Below are positions 35,400-43,768 of a stretch of 64,000 bases of DNA, piece after piece (position 1 is the stretch's first letter; each line of letters opens with the position of its first letter). The notes below the pieces were generated by a model. That model worked only from the letters and a program-made list of their open reading frames with translations, was not told where the DNA came from and made no database searches. The DNA lies in contig NZ_JAFMPK010000009.1 of the NCBI RefSeq assembly GCF_017349295.1, positions 62,001-126,000 on the forward strand. Direction: 5' to 3'. This stretch comes from Myceligenerans salitolerans. Lineage in GTDB: Bacteria; Actinomycetota; Actinomycetes; Actinomycetales; Cellulomonadaceae. The position numbers and the translations under genes are program-made.

Positions 35400-37545
35400 T
35401 GCGGCGCTCCCAGGCTTCGAGGTACAACTTCCAAATCGGGTCGTCCAGTCGAACGGTCGCGCTGGCGGCGGCCCAGACCTGCCGGTCCTGGGTGGTGAGT
35501 TCTCGGAAGGCGGGCTCGGCAACTCGGAGACGCGTTGCTTGCCACCCCTTCGCGCGTCGCTGGAGCAGCCAAGCACCCTCGTCGCGCGCGACCTCGAAGC
35601 ACATGAAGCTCGCGCCTGGAAGGAAGGTCGGAAGCGCTGGCTCCTCGAGCAGCCGTACGTGACCACTCCGATCCACTATCCAGTTCTCCAGCGCACCTCG
35701 TCGTGCTAGTACGACGTCGTCGGTAACGAGATCGTTCGTCAGCGCGCCACAGACCTCAGCGGGTTCTCCGATCTCACGCAGGTTGCCGCCAATCCAGAAG
35801 CGACTGCCAACGCCGGGAGCCTGCCAGCCGGCATCTGGTCCGGGGCTGACGATGAACGCCAACTCCTCCCCGTCCGCCTCGATCGTGTGGATCCCGGACT
35901 CGTACGGTCCGAACCTGGCGAACGGGATCGGGAAGATCGAGGCACGGAAGGGCTGCGACCTGTTGTAGTCAAGTGTCACCTCGACCCTGCGAGGCTCGGC
36001 GCCCACCGGGAGCTCAAGATCGGGCTCGCCGCCGGCCAGATAGGTGTTGCGGCTGAGGTTGCGGAACATCGGCAGCCCGTTGATGAGCCTTGGTCGCGCC
36101 GTCGTCCCTATGCGCAGCGGCGCCGCAGTGGTGCCCGGCAGAGCTCGGGTTGCGGCTTCGAGCAGCCTTTGGTCGGAGAAAGTGACGCGGTAGTAGATCG
36201 AGTAGCCGCTGAGAAGGCGCTCGGCGTTGGTGTCCTTCATCTTCTGCCAGCCACTATCGGCTGCCGACCGCAGCGCTTCCTCAACGCCGGGGGAGAGGTG
36301 CCGTGTGACCGCGAAGACGTGCTCTTCGTAGGGCTGCACGGCGTCGACCGCCAACCAGCCGCCAGCATGGGCATTCTCCATGAAAACGAGCAGCTTGGAC
36401 GGCTCGAACTCGGCGTACGACGCCTCGCCCCGGGCTGATAGCCCGACCGTCAGTGCATGTGGGGTCACTTCCGGGAGCCCAATAGCGTCGAGCATCGAGC
36501 TGTGCGGGTCGGTCGTCACGATCACCGTGAACTCTTCGCTATCGCTGGTACCCACGAGGACGTCATCTGGCGCACCCGCAACGGCCGGGACGACCCACCA
36601 CGCTTCGCCTTCGTCAAGGTCGATTGCGGGGCGGATCTCCAGGCGACGGAGCCCGCTCGCCGTGATGACGTTTCCGTCCCAAGCCACGGCCAGACCATGC
36701 ACGAGCGGCTCTAGGTAATCCTGAAGCGTCGCGTCGTCGAGGGCCTCCACGAATCGGTCGCTGAAGCCCTGGTTGCGGTTGTACGTCCAGACCTTCAGGA
36801 GGCTCAGCAACGTCGAGGGCGCCGGAGTTCCCGCCTGCTTCAGGCGCATGCGCTCGAAGAAGCGCGTCAGAGCGGCGCGGTCACTACGCCGGAGCAGCGT
36901 CTGGGACAGGGGATAACCGATCCGTGTGTACTCCCGGTCCTCACGGATCGTGGAGGTGCCGAAGGTGCCGGCTTGCTCTTCGAGCCACTCGTCAAGGCGC
37001 TGCCACATCGTGGCAACGCCGACGAAGGCACCACGTTCGCGCAGGTCAGTGCGGAGGACGTCGACCTCAGCATCGGTGCCGTCGGGGAGAAGAGCACGTG
37101 CCAGCCGGATGTAGTAGTTGTGTCGTGCCCCCGAGGAGTCGCTACGCATCTCTGACGCCGCCAGGACACTAAGCGCGAGCACGGGCAGCGTGGGAGGCGG
37201 GGTGGCGCGCAGCCCGTGTTGCCAGGCTCGTTCGAGTCGGGTGACCGGCTCGAACATGCTGCCATGCTTCGAGACGTCGACGACGCCTCGCACCGCCGCC
37301 GCGAGGGAGCGGACGCAGTCCTCACCGTCGTCGGCGAGTGCATCCAGCTCGTCCCGACCGACGAACATCACGACGGGCTGTCCTTCGTGGCCCTCGAAGA
37401 ACTCAGCCGCCAGCTTCACCTGCCAACGGGCGTACGCCTCCGGCGTGGCGGTGGCGGCGACGCTCGGCATGAAACGGACCATACGGCAGACCGCTAGTTC
37501 GTATCGTGGAGGCTCGCCTAGGCGTACTGACTCAGCGGGTTCCAC
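35389..37545 (-). CDS. large hypothetical protein, first gene of the helicase operon
   Basis: The ~718-residue product has no domain I recognise. It shows LAAEFFEGHEGQPVVMFVGR near the start, a helical middle (RRSDRAALTRFFERMRLKQA) and a beta-rich C-terminal half (YYRVTFSDQRLLEAATRALP, RPRLINGLPMFRNLSRNTYL, RRVEVTLDYNRSQPFRASIF), perhaps a beta-sandwich or binding fold. GTG at 37545 has an AAGGGA site 9 bp upstream and is chosen. The frame remains open to 37785 and ATG 37482 is another choice. A different frame 37804-37595 is gene-like, so a frameshift may hide a longer N-terminus. It overlaps the next gene by 11 bp. Confidence 0.75.
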   Translation of the reverse strand: MEPAESVRLGEPPRYELAVCRMVRFMPSVAATATPEAYARWQVKLAAEFFEGHEGQPVVMFVGRDELDALADDGEDCVRSLAAAVRGVVDVSKHGSMFEPVTRLERAWQHGLRATPPPTLPVLALSVLAASEMRSDSSGARHNYYIRLARALLPDGTDAEVDVLRTDLRERGAFVGVATMWQRLDEWLEEQAGTFGTSTIREDREYTRIGYPLSQTLLRRSDRAALTRFFERMRLKQAGTPAPSTLLSLLKVWTYNRNQGFSDRFVEALDDATLQDYLEPLVHGLAVAWDGNVITASGLRRLEIRPAIDLDEGEAWWVVPAVAGAPDDVLVGTSDSEEFTVIVTTDPHSSMLDAIGLPEVTPHALTVGLSARGEASYAEFEPSKLLVFMENAHAGGWLAVDAVQPYEEHVFAVTRHLSPGVEEALRSAADSGWQKMKDTNAERLLSGYSIYYRVTFSDQRLLEAATRALPGTTAAPLRIGTTARPRLINGLPMFRNLSRNTYLAGGEPDLELPVGAEPRRVEVTLDYNRSQPFRASIFPIPFARFGPYESGIHTIEADGEELAFIVSPGPDAGWQAPGVGSRFWIGGNLREIGEPAEVCGALTNDLVTDDVVLARRGALENWIVDRSGHVRLLEEPALPTFLPGASFMCFEVARDEGAWLLQRRAKGWQATRLRVAEPAFRELTTQDRQVWAAASATVRLDDPIWKLYLEAWERRSAS

Positions 37546-37594
37546 GACGTTGCGTCCCTTGTGGGCCCAGGCGTCGAACACGGGTGGGCCGGAC

Positions 37595-37804
37595 TCACGA
37601 GCGTGGTACTGCGCTTGGGCAGCGCGTGACGGGTAGCCGGGCCGGAGTAGGTCTTGTCCGCAAGGACGCGGCCGCCGCTTGCGGGATGACGAGAACCGTC
37701 CCCCTGGCCCGTCCCAGCTCCCTTGGCAGAACGAACCCGACGTCGGCGGGCAGCGCGCGGCGGTCGAATCTGAGCTTCGGGTCATCGCACGACACGACGG
37801 TCAC
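37595..37804 (-). CDS. small open frame at the head of the helicase operon, possibly a displaced N-terminus
   Basis: GTG at 37804 starts VTVVSCDDPKLRFDRRALPA then DVGFVLPRELGRARGTVLVI, with protein-like character, and ends after 69 residues. The following large gene lies 49 bp downstream in a different frame, and its frame is also open upstream to 37785. The two pieces could therefore belong to one gene with a single frameshift near 37650, or this could be a short independent gene. No family is recognised. Confidence 0.35.
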   Translation of the reverse strand: MTVVSCDDPKLRFDRRALPADVGFVLPRELGRARGTVLVIPQAAAASLRTRPTPARLPVTRCPSAVPRS

Positions 37805-38039
37805 GTTCGTATGCGGTGGGAATTGACCGATCGTCTGTATGGCTCGGCGTGCTGGATATTCTCAGCCATGACGCGTCACGGTGCGGAGACGGTATGCGTC
37901 AGCTCGGAGATGCCTTCGACGTCCTGATCGGCCCGTTGGCCAGCGCACGGCACCCTGGTCCGGAGTGGCACGCAGCAGGCACGCCGGACCCGAGCTATCC
38001 TGGAAACCGCAGAATTCCAACGATCCAGCCCCTCCGAAC
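37805..38039. other. right end of the island, promoter region of the helicase operon
   Basis: No gene is supported in the 235 bases between the helicase operon and the right att core. The minus-strand promoter for the operon should be here. Integrase arm-binding sites on the right side are also likely in this stretch, but no clear short repeats shared with the left end were found. Confidence 0.4.
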
Positions 38040-38057
38040 CACATGATCAACTTCTGA
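38040..38057. repeat. right attachment site (attR) core, 18 bp
   Basis: An exact copy of the last 18 bases of lpdA, cacatgatcaacttctga, in the same orientation. Flanking bases differ from those at 8000-8017 on both sides, as expected if this is the point where the chromosome resumes. Confidence 0.85.
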
Positions 38058-38250
38058 CCCGGCCGCCCGAGTGCCGGCCTGGCGAAGAGCCTCGATCCGC
38101 AACATCCGCGGCTTCGGGCCCGAGTACCAGACCGTACGCGCTGACACGATCCCCGCTGCGGACGCAGCTCACGCGCCAATTCGATCGAGCGAGATGGCCC
38201 GCCTTGCACCGACCTGTTCACCCGATCCCGACTCGTGTGAGGATGGCGCT
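38058..38250. other. gap after the island
   Basis: These 193 bases are the first chromosomal sequence beyond the right att core. No gene is supported. Part of it was presumably the region just downstream of lpdA before insertion. Confidence 0.4.
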
Positions 38251-38814
38251 ATGCGGAAACTGACGTTCGGCATGAACGTGAGCCTGGACGGCTACGTCGC
38301 CGCGCCGGGTGGCGACATCGACTGGAGCGTACCGAGCGACGAGTTGTTCCAGTGGTGGTCCGATCGGGTCGCGGCGACGGGCCTGGCGCTGTATGGGCGC
38401 AAAATGTGGGAGACGATGAGTTCCTACTGGCCGACCGCCGATCAGCAGCCTGGCGTCACACCGGCGGAGGTCGAATTCGCCCGCCGTTGGGAGGACATGC
38501 CGAAGTTGGTGTTCTCCTCGACGACCAGGACGGTCGATTGGAACACCCGGTTGGCCACCGGCGACGCGGTCGCCGAGATCTCCCGGCTCAAGACCGAGGA
38601 CGGCGGCCCCATGGACATCGGTGGCGCCACACTCGCCGCGGCGGCCATGCGGGCCGGGCTGATCGACGAGTACGTGCTGGCGACCGCACCAGTCTTGGTG
38701 GGTGGCGGCAAGCCGTTCTTCACGGCCCTGGACAACTGGGTCGATCTGAATCTGGTGGAGACCAGGGAGTTCCCCGATGGCGTGGTCCTGACGAGGTACG
38801 AGACCAGGCGCTGA
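38251..38814 (+). CDS. DHFR/RibD-fold family reductase
   Basis: The 187-residue protein starts MRKLTFGMNVSLDGYVAAPG and contains LALYGRKMWETMSSYWPT and PMDIGGATLAAAAMRAGLID, followed by VLATAPVLVGGGKPFFTALD. These are the marks of the 'dihydrofolate reductase family protein' group (RibD C-terminal-like), NADPH-dependent enzymes of mostly unknown substrate. The ATG at 38251 follows GAGGATGGCGCT. It lies just outside the island. This is a separate family member from the island's RibD-like protein at 21944. Confidence 0.85.
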   Translation: MRKLTFGMNVSLDGYVAAPGGDIDWSVPSDELFQWWSDRVAATGLALYGRKMWETMSSYWPTADQQPGVTPAEVEFARRWEDMPKLVFSSTTRTVDWNTRLATGDAVAEISRLKTEDGGPMDIGGATLAAAAMRAGLIDEYVLATAPVLVGGGKPFFTALDNWVDLNLVETREFPDGVVLTRYETRR

Positions 38815-38944
38815 GCTCCGCCGGCCGTCCCGAGCCGCGATCTCACGCCAGCCTCTACCGGCGACAGCGTCCGGTAAGGAGAACCGGGCACCTGGTCGGG
38901 CATGATCGTGATGGGTGTGTCGTGGACGGTGGCAGGAGGCAGAG

Positions 38945-40024
38945 TTGACGATCCCTGACATGTCCCGCACCGCGCGCCTGGCCGCGCACGGTGCCGTGTC
39001 CACCTCGCTTGCGCTGCGCAGCAACCGCGGCCTCGCCGAGCTCGTGGACGCCGGCACACCGATCGGCACCGGGATCGGCGGCCAGACCGTTCTCCTGGAG
39101 GTCGAAGGATTCCCGGTCTTCGTCAAGCAGGTGCGCCTGACCGATCTCGAACGCCGGCCCGAGAACCTCCGCTCCACGGCGAACGTGTTCGACCTGCCGC
39201 TGTTCTGCCACTACGGCGTCGGCACCATCGGCGGCCCGGGGTTCGGCGCCTGGCGGGAACTGGCCGCGCACATCATGACGACGAACTGGGTGGTGACCGG
39301 AGACCACGAGGGCTTCCCGCTCACGCACCACTGGCGGGTGCTGCCGGATGCCGGCCAGCCGCTTCCCGAGGAACTGGCCGACGTCGAACGCGCCGTCGCC
39401 TACTGGGGAGGCGGACCGGAGATACGCCACCGGATCGAGGCCGTACGGGACTCCTCGGCGAGCATCATCCTGTTCCTCGAATACATCCCGCAGAACCTGC
39501 ACGACTGGCTGGACGTCCAGCTCCAGGCGGGCGACGAGGCCGCCGAGCGGGCCTGCGCCATGGTGGACCGCGAACTGCGCGCCGGCATCTCGTTCATGAA
39601 CTCCCGCGGGCTGCTGCACTTCGACGCCCACTTCCAGAACATCCTGACCGACGGCGAACGCCTCTACTTCGCCGACTACGGGCTCGCGATCTCCTCCCGC
39701 TTCGACCTCGCGCGGGACGAGGCCGCCTTCCTCGACGCACACCGCGGCTACGACCGCGGTTACGCCGCCACACACCTCGTGAACTGGCTGGCCGTCGCTC
39801 TCTACGGGTACGGGCCGGACGAACGCCGGAAGGCCGTGCACTCCTGCGCGCAGGGAGTGTCCCCGGCGGGTGTCCCGGCGGCGCTCGCGGACATCATGGT
39901 CCGTGACGCGCCCGTCGCCGCGGTGATGGGGGACTTCTACCTCCGCTTTCAACGGGAGAGCCGCACGACCCCCTACCCGCTGGAAGAGCTGCGCCGTCGT
40001 GCCCGGGCGGAGGACGAGTCCTGA
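38945..40024 (+). CDS. protein-kinase-like phosphotransferase
   Basis: The 359-residue protein has a kinase-like fold. A catalytic-loop pattern LLHFDAHFQNIL (His-x-Asp-x4-Asn) is followed by YFADYGLAISS (Asp-Tyr-Gly in place of DFG). An N-terminal lysine sits in VEGFPVFVKQVRLTDLE. The substrate is unknown: it may phosphorylate a small molecule or a protein. TTG at 38945 is chosen because AGGAGG lies 5 bp upstream; ATG at 38960 would leave a 20-bp gap. It converges with the CGNR protein gene, whose stop is 13 bp away. Confidence 0.75.
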   Translation: MTIPDMSRTARLAAHGAVSTSLALRSNRGLAELVDAGTPIGTGIGGQTVLLEVEGFPVFVKQVRLTDLERRPENLRSTANVFDLPLFCHYGVGTIGGPGFGAWRELAAHIMTTNWVVTGDHEGFPLTHHWRVLPDAGQPLPEELADVERAVAYWGGGPEIRHRIEAVRDSSASIILFLEYIPQNLHDWLDVQLQAGDEAAERACAMVDRELRAGISFMNSRGLLHFDAHFQNILTDGERLYFADYGLAISSRFDLARDEAAFLDAHRGYDRGYAATHLVNWLAVALYGYGPDERRKAVHSCAQGVSPAGVPAALADIMVRDAPVAAVMGDFYLRFQRESRTTPYPLEELRRRARAEDES

Positions 40025-40037
40025 GCGTGCTCGGGGA

Positions 40038-40613
40038 TCACTCCGCCGGCCCGGCAAGCCTTCGCCGGTTGGCCATGAAGCGCGCCTTCTTCTGGCGGTT
40101 CCCGCACGTGTTCATGTCGCACCACCTGCGGGTGCGGCTCCGGCTGGTGTCGAAGAACGCGGCCTGACATGTCGGCGAGGCGCACAGGGCCAGTCTTCCG
40201 TCTCGTTCGCCGGCGATGATGCTGATCGCGTCGGCCGCGATCACGCCGAGGGCGTCCTCCACACCCGAGGCCGACCTCAGGCGCCACTCGCGTTCTCCCT
40301 CGGGTGTCAGCACTGCGGCGGCCCGCCCCTGCGCACTGCGTTCGTTGATGACCTGGACGGCGGGCGCGGGAAGAGCGTCCTGGACCGCTGCCGCCGTCGC
40401 GGCGGCGTGAATCGACTCCCTCAGTTCGTGGGCGAGTGTCCACTGGGCACTGGTGCAGGAATCTACGGCCAGCCCACTCGCCGCGAGCCAGTCGACGAGT
40501 CGCTGTGGCGTGGGAATGCGTTCCACGGGGTCGCCGCACCGCTCGGTCAGCGTGGCCGTGAAGCTCGTCGCCAGCACGCTACCGAGGCGGAACTCGGGGA
40601 TCTCAGCAGGCAC
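40038..40613 (-). CDS. CGNR zinc-finger / ABATE domain protein, probable transcriptional regulator
   Basis: The 191-residue protein has the N-terminal ABATE stress-induced domain (FRLGSVLATSFTATLTERCG) and a C-terminal zinc-binding CGNR motif: LALCASPTCQAAFFDTSRSR then WCDMNTCGNRQKKARFMANR. The cysteines at the two SPTC and NTC positions fit a zinc ribbon, and CGNR proteins are thought to bind DNA. It is divergent from the epoxide hydrolase gene with a 103-bp gap, so it may control that gene. GTG at 40613 is used. Confidence 0.85.
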   Translation of the reverse strand: MPAEIPEFRLGSVLATSFTATLTERCGDPVERIPTPQRLVDWLAASGLAVDSCTSAQWTLAHELRESIHAAATAAAVQDALPAPAVQVINERSAQGRAAAVLTPEGEREWRLRSASGVEDALGVIAADAISIIAGERDGRLALCASPTCQAAFFDTSRSRTRRWCDMNTCGNRQKKARFMANRRRLAGPAE

Positions 40614-40716
40614 GGAACCACCATAGCCGGTTGCCCGGCGGCGAGACGTCGTGCTAGAACCGTCATTGCCGGTTCGCCGGTCCGGAGAGTCAGCCCGCGA
40701 CAGCCAGGAGGTCCCG

Positions 40717-41898
40717 ATGTCCGGTCTCGCAAGTGACGTCCAAGCGTTCGAGGTCCGCGCGACCGACGTCGACCTCGACGATCTGCGCGCGCGGCTGGCT
40801 GCGGCGCGACTGCCTGAGCCCGAGACCATCGACCGCACCGAACACGGCCCCCGCCGATGGAGGCAGGGTGTTCCGCTCACCGACCTCGTCGACGTGGTCG
40901 ACTACTGGCGCACGGGGTACGACTGGCGGTCGTTCGAGGAGCGCCTGAACCGGATCGGCCAGTTCCGCACGACGGTCGACGGCCTGGGAATCCACTTCCT
41001 GCACCGCCCCTCCCCGCGCGCGGACGCCGTCGGGCTGGTCATGACGCACGGCTGGCCGGGCAGCATCGTCGAGTTCGCCCATGTCGTGGACGAGCTGGCG
41101 GATCCGAAGAACGCGGACGCCCCGGCGTTCCACGTCGTGGTCCCGTCGTTGCCCGGCTTCGGCTACAGCGACAAGCCGGCCACCACGGGATGGGGAGTCG
41201 GGAGGATCGCGGCCGCGTGGGTCGAGCTGATGGAGCGGCTCGGCTACGGCAGGTTCGTCGCCCACGGAGGGGACTGGGGAGGTGTGGTGACCACGGTTCT
41301 CGGCGGCAGGTTCCCGGAACACGTCCTCGGCATCCACACCACCCTGGCGCAGGCACCGCCCGGGCTGTCGACGGATGGGCTGACGGAAACCGAGCGCCGG
41401 TGGGCCGCGGAGACACGCGACTTCTGGCGCTGGCGTGCGGCATACGCGAAGCAGCAGGCGACCGGGCCGCAGACCATCGGCTACTCACTTGTCGACTCGC
41501 CGGTCGGGCTTCTCGCCTGGATCCTCGACAAGTTCGCCGAGTGGTCGGACACCGAGGACAGCCCGTTCGAGAGGATCTCCCGGGACAGGATCCTCGACGA
41601 CGTCACCCTCTACTGGCTCACACGAACCGGCGCATCGGCCGCCCGCATCTACCACGAGAGCCACGGCGGCGTGAACGCGCTCGATCCCGGGCTCCGGGTC
41701 GACATCCCGTCGGCGATCACGATGTACCCCCGCGACATCGAGAAGTGCCCGCGGCCCTGGGCGCAGGAGCGGTACCGACGGATCGTCCGATGGAGGCCGG
41801 CCGAGGCCGGGGGACACTTCCCGTCGCTGGAAGTTCCCGGGTACTTCGTCCGAGACGTTCAGGAAGGCCTCGCGGCGGTCCTGGCCGCTCACGGGTAG
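40717..41898 (+). CDS. epoxide hydrolase (EHN-type alpha/beta hydrolase)
   Basis: The 393-residue protein hydrolyses an epoxide to a diol. It has the N-terminal EHN domain (FEVRATDVDLDDLRARLAAA; PRRWRQGVPLTDLVDVVDYW), the oxyanion motif MTHGWPGSIVEF, and the nucleophile elbow AHGGDWGGVVTT with Asp as the nucleophile. GHF near the end is replaced by AGGHFPSLEVP with the catalytic His. ATG at 40717 is preceded by AGGAGG. It lies divergent from a CGNR regulator and upstream of a VOC protein and two beta-lactamase-like hydrolases. Confidence 0.9.
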   Translation: MSGLASDVQAFEVRATDVDLDDLRARLAAARLPEPETIDRTEHGPRRWRQGVPLTDLVDVVDYWRTGYDWRSFEERLNRIGQFRTTVDGLGIHFLHRPSPRADAVGLVMTHGWPGSIVEFAHVVDELADPKNADAPAFHVVVPSLPGFGYSDKPATTGWGVGRIAAAWVELMERLGYGRFVAHGGDWGGVVTTVLGGRFPEHVLGIHTTLAQAPPGLSTDGLTETERRWAAETRDFWRWRAAYAKQQATGPQTIGYSLVDSPVGLLAWILDKFAEWSDTEDSPFERISRDRILDDVTLYWLTRTGASAARIYHESHGGVNALDPGLRVDIPSAITMYPRDIEKCPRPWAQERYRRIVRWRPAEAGGHFPSLEVPGYFVRDVQEGLAAVLAAHG

Positions 41899-42028
41899 GG
41901 CGCCGACAGCGCTCCTTCCCGGTGGAGCCGGTGATCACAGGAGTCGTCGCGCGACCGCGGCCACGACCGATGACTTTCTCGGCACGCCGTCGTCAACCGT
42001 ATGACCGCTCCGACGGAAGGAACCCACA

Positions 42029-42415
42029 ATGGTCACCACGGTCCGCAGTTTCAGCGGCTTCTCGGTGGACGACGCGGACGCCGCTCTCCGTTTCTACCGC
42101 GACACCCTCGGCCTGCCCGCGCGAGAGAACGCCATGGGCGGTCTCGAGATCGACCTCACCGAGGGCTCGTCGGTGTTCGTCTACCCCAAGGGGGACGCTC
42201 ACACGCCGGCGTCGTTCACCGTGCTCAACCTCGTGGTTCCGGACATCGACGACGCGGTGACGGAACTGGAGGCGGCGGGCGTGAGCCTGATCCGGTACCC
42301 GGGCTTCGCCCAGGACGAACGCGGCGTGGCGCGGAGTCCTGATCCCGCCCAGGGCCCGACGATCGGATGGATCGCCGACCCCGCGGGCAACGTCATCGCG
42401 CTCATCCAGGAGTGA
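42029..42415 (+). CDS. VOC-superfamily (glyoxalase-like) protein
   Basis: The 128-residue protein has the vicinal oxygen chelate fold: TVRSFSGFSVDDADAALRFY, RDTLGLPARENAMGG, and a second half VLNLVVPDIDDAVTELEAAG, PTIGWIADPAGNVIALIQE. Proteins of this group include dioxygenases, resistance proteins and epimerases. Metal ligands cannot be assigned with confidence here. Start ATG at 42029. Confidence 0.85.
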   Translation: MVTTVRSFSGFSVDDADAALRFYRDTLGLPARENAMGGLEIDLTEGSSVFVYPKGDAHTPASFTVLNLVVPDIDDAVTELEAAGVSLIRYPGFAQDERGVARSPDPAQGPTIGWIADPAGNVIALIQE

Positions 42416-42558
42416 GCCGGACTGGCCGAACGGGGTCCCGCGTCCCGGGCCGCGGGCTCACCGTGGGCTGCCACGAGGGCACCCGGCCGGTGGGGTTTCC
42501 GCAGCTCACGGAGGGGAAAACACCGAGTCCTCGGCGGCCCACCACTACGCTGGCGTCC

Positions 42559-43662
42559 ATGGCGAATCCCCTGCGCGAAGTCCTGGCCCGGCACGTCGAC
42601 GCGGGGACGATCCCCGGCGCGATCGCGACCTACGGCAGAGAGTGCGACCCCTTGCTCGTCGGGTCCGCGGGGACCGGCGGCGGAGCCCTGAAGGCCGACG
42701 CGATCGTGCGCATCCAGTCGATGACGAAGCTGGTCACGACCGTCGCGGCGCTGCGGCTCGTCGAGCAGGGCGCGATCGCGCTGGATGACGGGATCGAGTC
42801 GTGGATGCCCGAGCTCGCCGACCGGCGCGTGCTCGCGCATCCGATGGCCGACGTCGACGACACCGTGCCCGCGCAGCGCCCGATCTCGCTGCGCGACCTG
42901 TTGACGAACCAGTCCGGCTACGGGGTCGTCACCGTGGACTCGCCGCTGCTGCGGGCGATGGTGGACGCCGGGCTCGACGCGAACAACGAGCCGGTGGACC
43001 GGGGCGCCCAGGAGTGGCTCGCCGCCCTCGCGGCGTTGCCTCTCGCGCACCAGCCCGGCCAGGGATGGCGCTACCACCTGGGGTTCGGGATCCTGGGCAT
43101 CCTGCTCGGACGAGTCGCGGGAACGAGCACCTCGGAGCTGTTGCGGCACTCCGTCCTCGGACCGGTCGGTATGCCGGACACGGGCTTCCGCGTGCCGGAG
43201 GGCCAGGAACATCGGCTCCTGGCGGCGTACCGCAGGACGCCTGAAGGGCTGGTCGAGGCGGAGCCCGCGGGCGGCGGATTCCACACGGGCCCGGCGCCGT
43301 TCGACGAGAGCCACTCCGAGCTGGTCTCGACGCTGGCCGACTACCACGCGTTCCTGCGCGCGCTGGTCGACGGCGATCTGGTCGGCCCCGCCCTCCTGGA
43401 CGAGCTGCGCACCGACCAGGTCGACGCGGCGGCCAAGACTCCCGAGAGCTTCTTCCCGGGCTTCTGGGACGGCCTGGGCTGGGGTTTCGGCGTCTCGGTG
43501 ACGACCGCCGGCCCGCACCGCGGACGGTTCGGCTGGTCGGGCGGATACGGCACCGACTTCTTCGTGGATCCCGACGGGACGATCTGCGTCGTCCTCGCCC
43601 AGGTCGAGATGGACGAGCAGGTGCTCGCGATGATCGGCGAGGTCCTGGAAGCGGTGGACTGA
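42559..43662 (+). CDS. serine beta-lactamase-like hydrolase
   Basis: The 367-residue protein belongs to the class C beta-lactamase/esterase family. It has the nucleophile motif IQSMTKLVTTVA (Ser-x-x-Lys), the SLRDLLTNQSGYG region and a C-terminal LGWGFGVSVTT, GRFGWSGGYGTDFFVD stretch. The absence of a signal peptide suggests a cytoplasmic esterase or D-aminopeptidase-like enzyme rather than a true beta-lactamase. ATG at 42559 is chosen over upstream in-frame codons that encode a low-complexity extension. It is followed after 106 bp by a second, related hydrolase. Confidence 0.85.
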   Translation: MANPLREVLARHVDAGTIPGAIATYGRECDPLLVGSAGTGGGALKADAIVRIQSMTKLVTTVAALRLVEQGAIALDDGIESWMPELADRRVLAHPMADVDDTVPAQRPISLRDLLTNQSGYGVVTVDSPLLRAMVDAGLDANNEPVDRGAQEWLAALAALPLAHQPGQGWRYHLGFGILGILLGRVAGTSTSELLRHSVLGPVGMPDTGFRVPEGQEHRLLAAYRRTPEGLVEAEPAGGGFHTGPAPFDESHSELVSTLADYHAFLRALVDGDLVGPALLDELRTDQVDAAAKTPESFFPGFWDGLGWGFGVSVTTAGPHRGRFGWSGGYGTDFFVDPDGTICVVLAQVEMDEQVLAMIGEVLEAVD

Positions 43663-43768
43663 GACGCGTAGGGTCCGCCACGGCCGCAACCTCCTCCCGC
43701 GCGCCCGCCTCCCCTCCTCCCGCGCGCCCGCCGCACCGTCGGCGGACCCGTCTGGCTAGAGTGCGTGA

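Larger units (their letters stand above)
8000..38057. mobile_element. ~30-kb genomic island integrated at the 3' end of lpdA
   Basis: An identical 18-bp sequence, cacatgatcaacttctga, occurs at 8000-8017 (the end of lpdA) and 38040-38057. The flanking bases differ on both sides, as expected for attL and attR. A tyrosine integrase gene starts 190 bp inside the left repeat and an excisionase-like gene lies 3 kb in. Between the repeats are typical cargo genes: restriction-modification, a helicase-nuclease operon, spare tRNA synthetases, immunity-like proteins, pseudogenes. Codon use is visibly less G/C-biased than in flanking genes. No conjugation, capsid or replication genes are seen, so it is an integrative but not self-transmissible island, or a decayed one. 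Confidence 0.85.

Noticed and set aside
27992-37545. Calling the helicase operon Druantia or DISARM outright
   Set aside because: The helicase resembles DruE, but I do not recognise DruA-D/H/F/G/M or DISARM DrmB/DrmC or methylase partners; a name would over-claim.
8000-38057. tRNA gene as the integration target or cargo
   Set aside because: No T-loop/acceptor pattern is seen at either att core or in the gaps I checked; the duplicated bases lie in lpdA.
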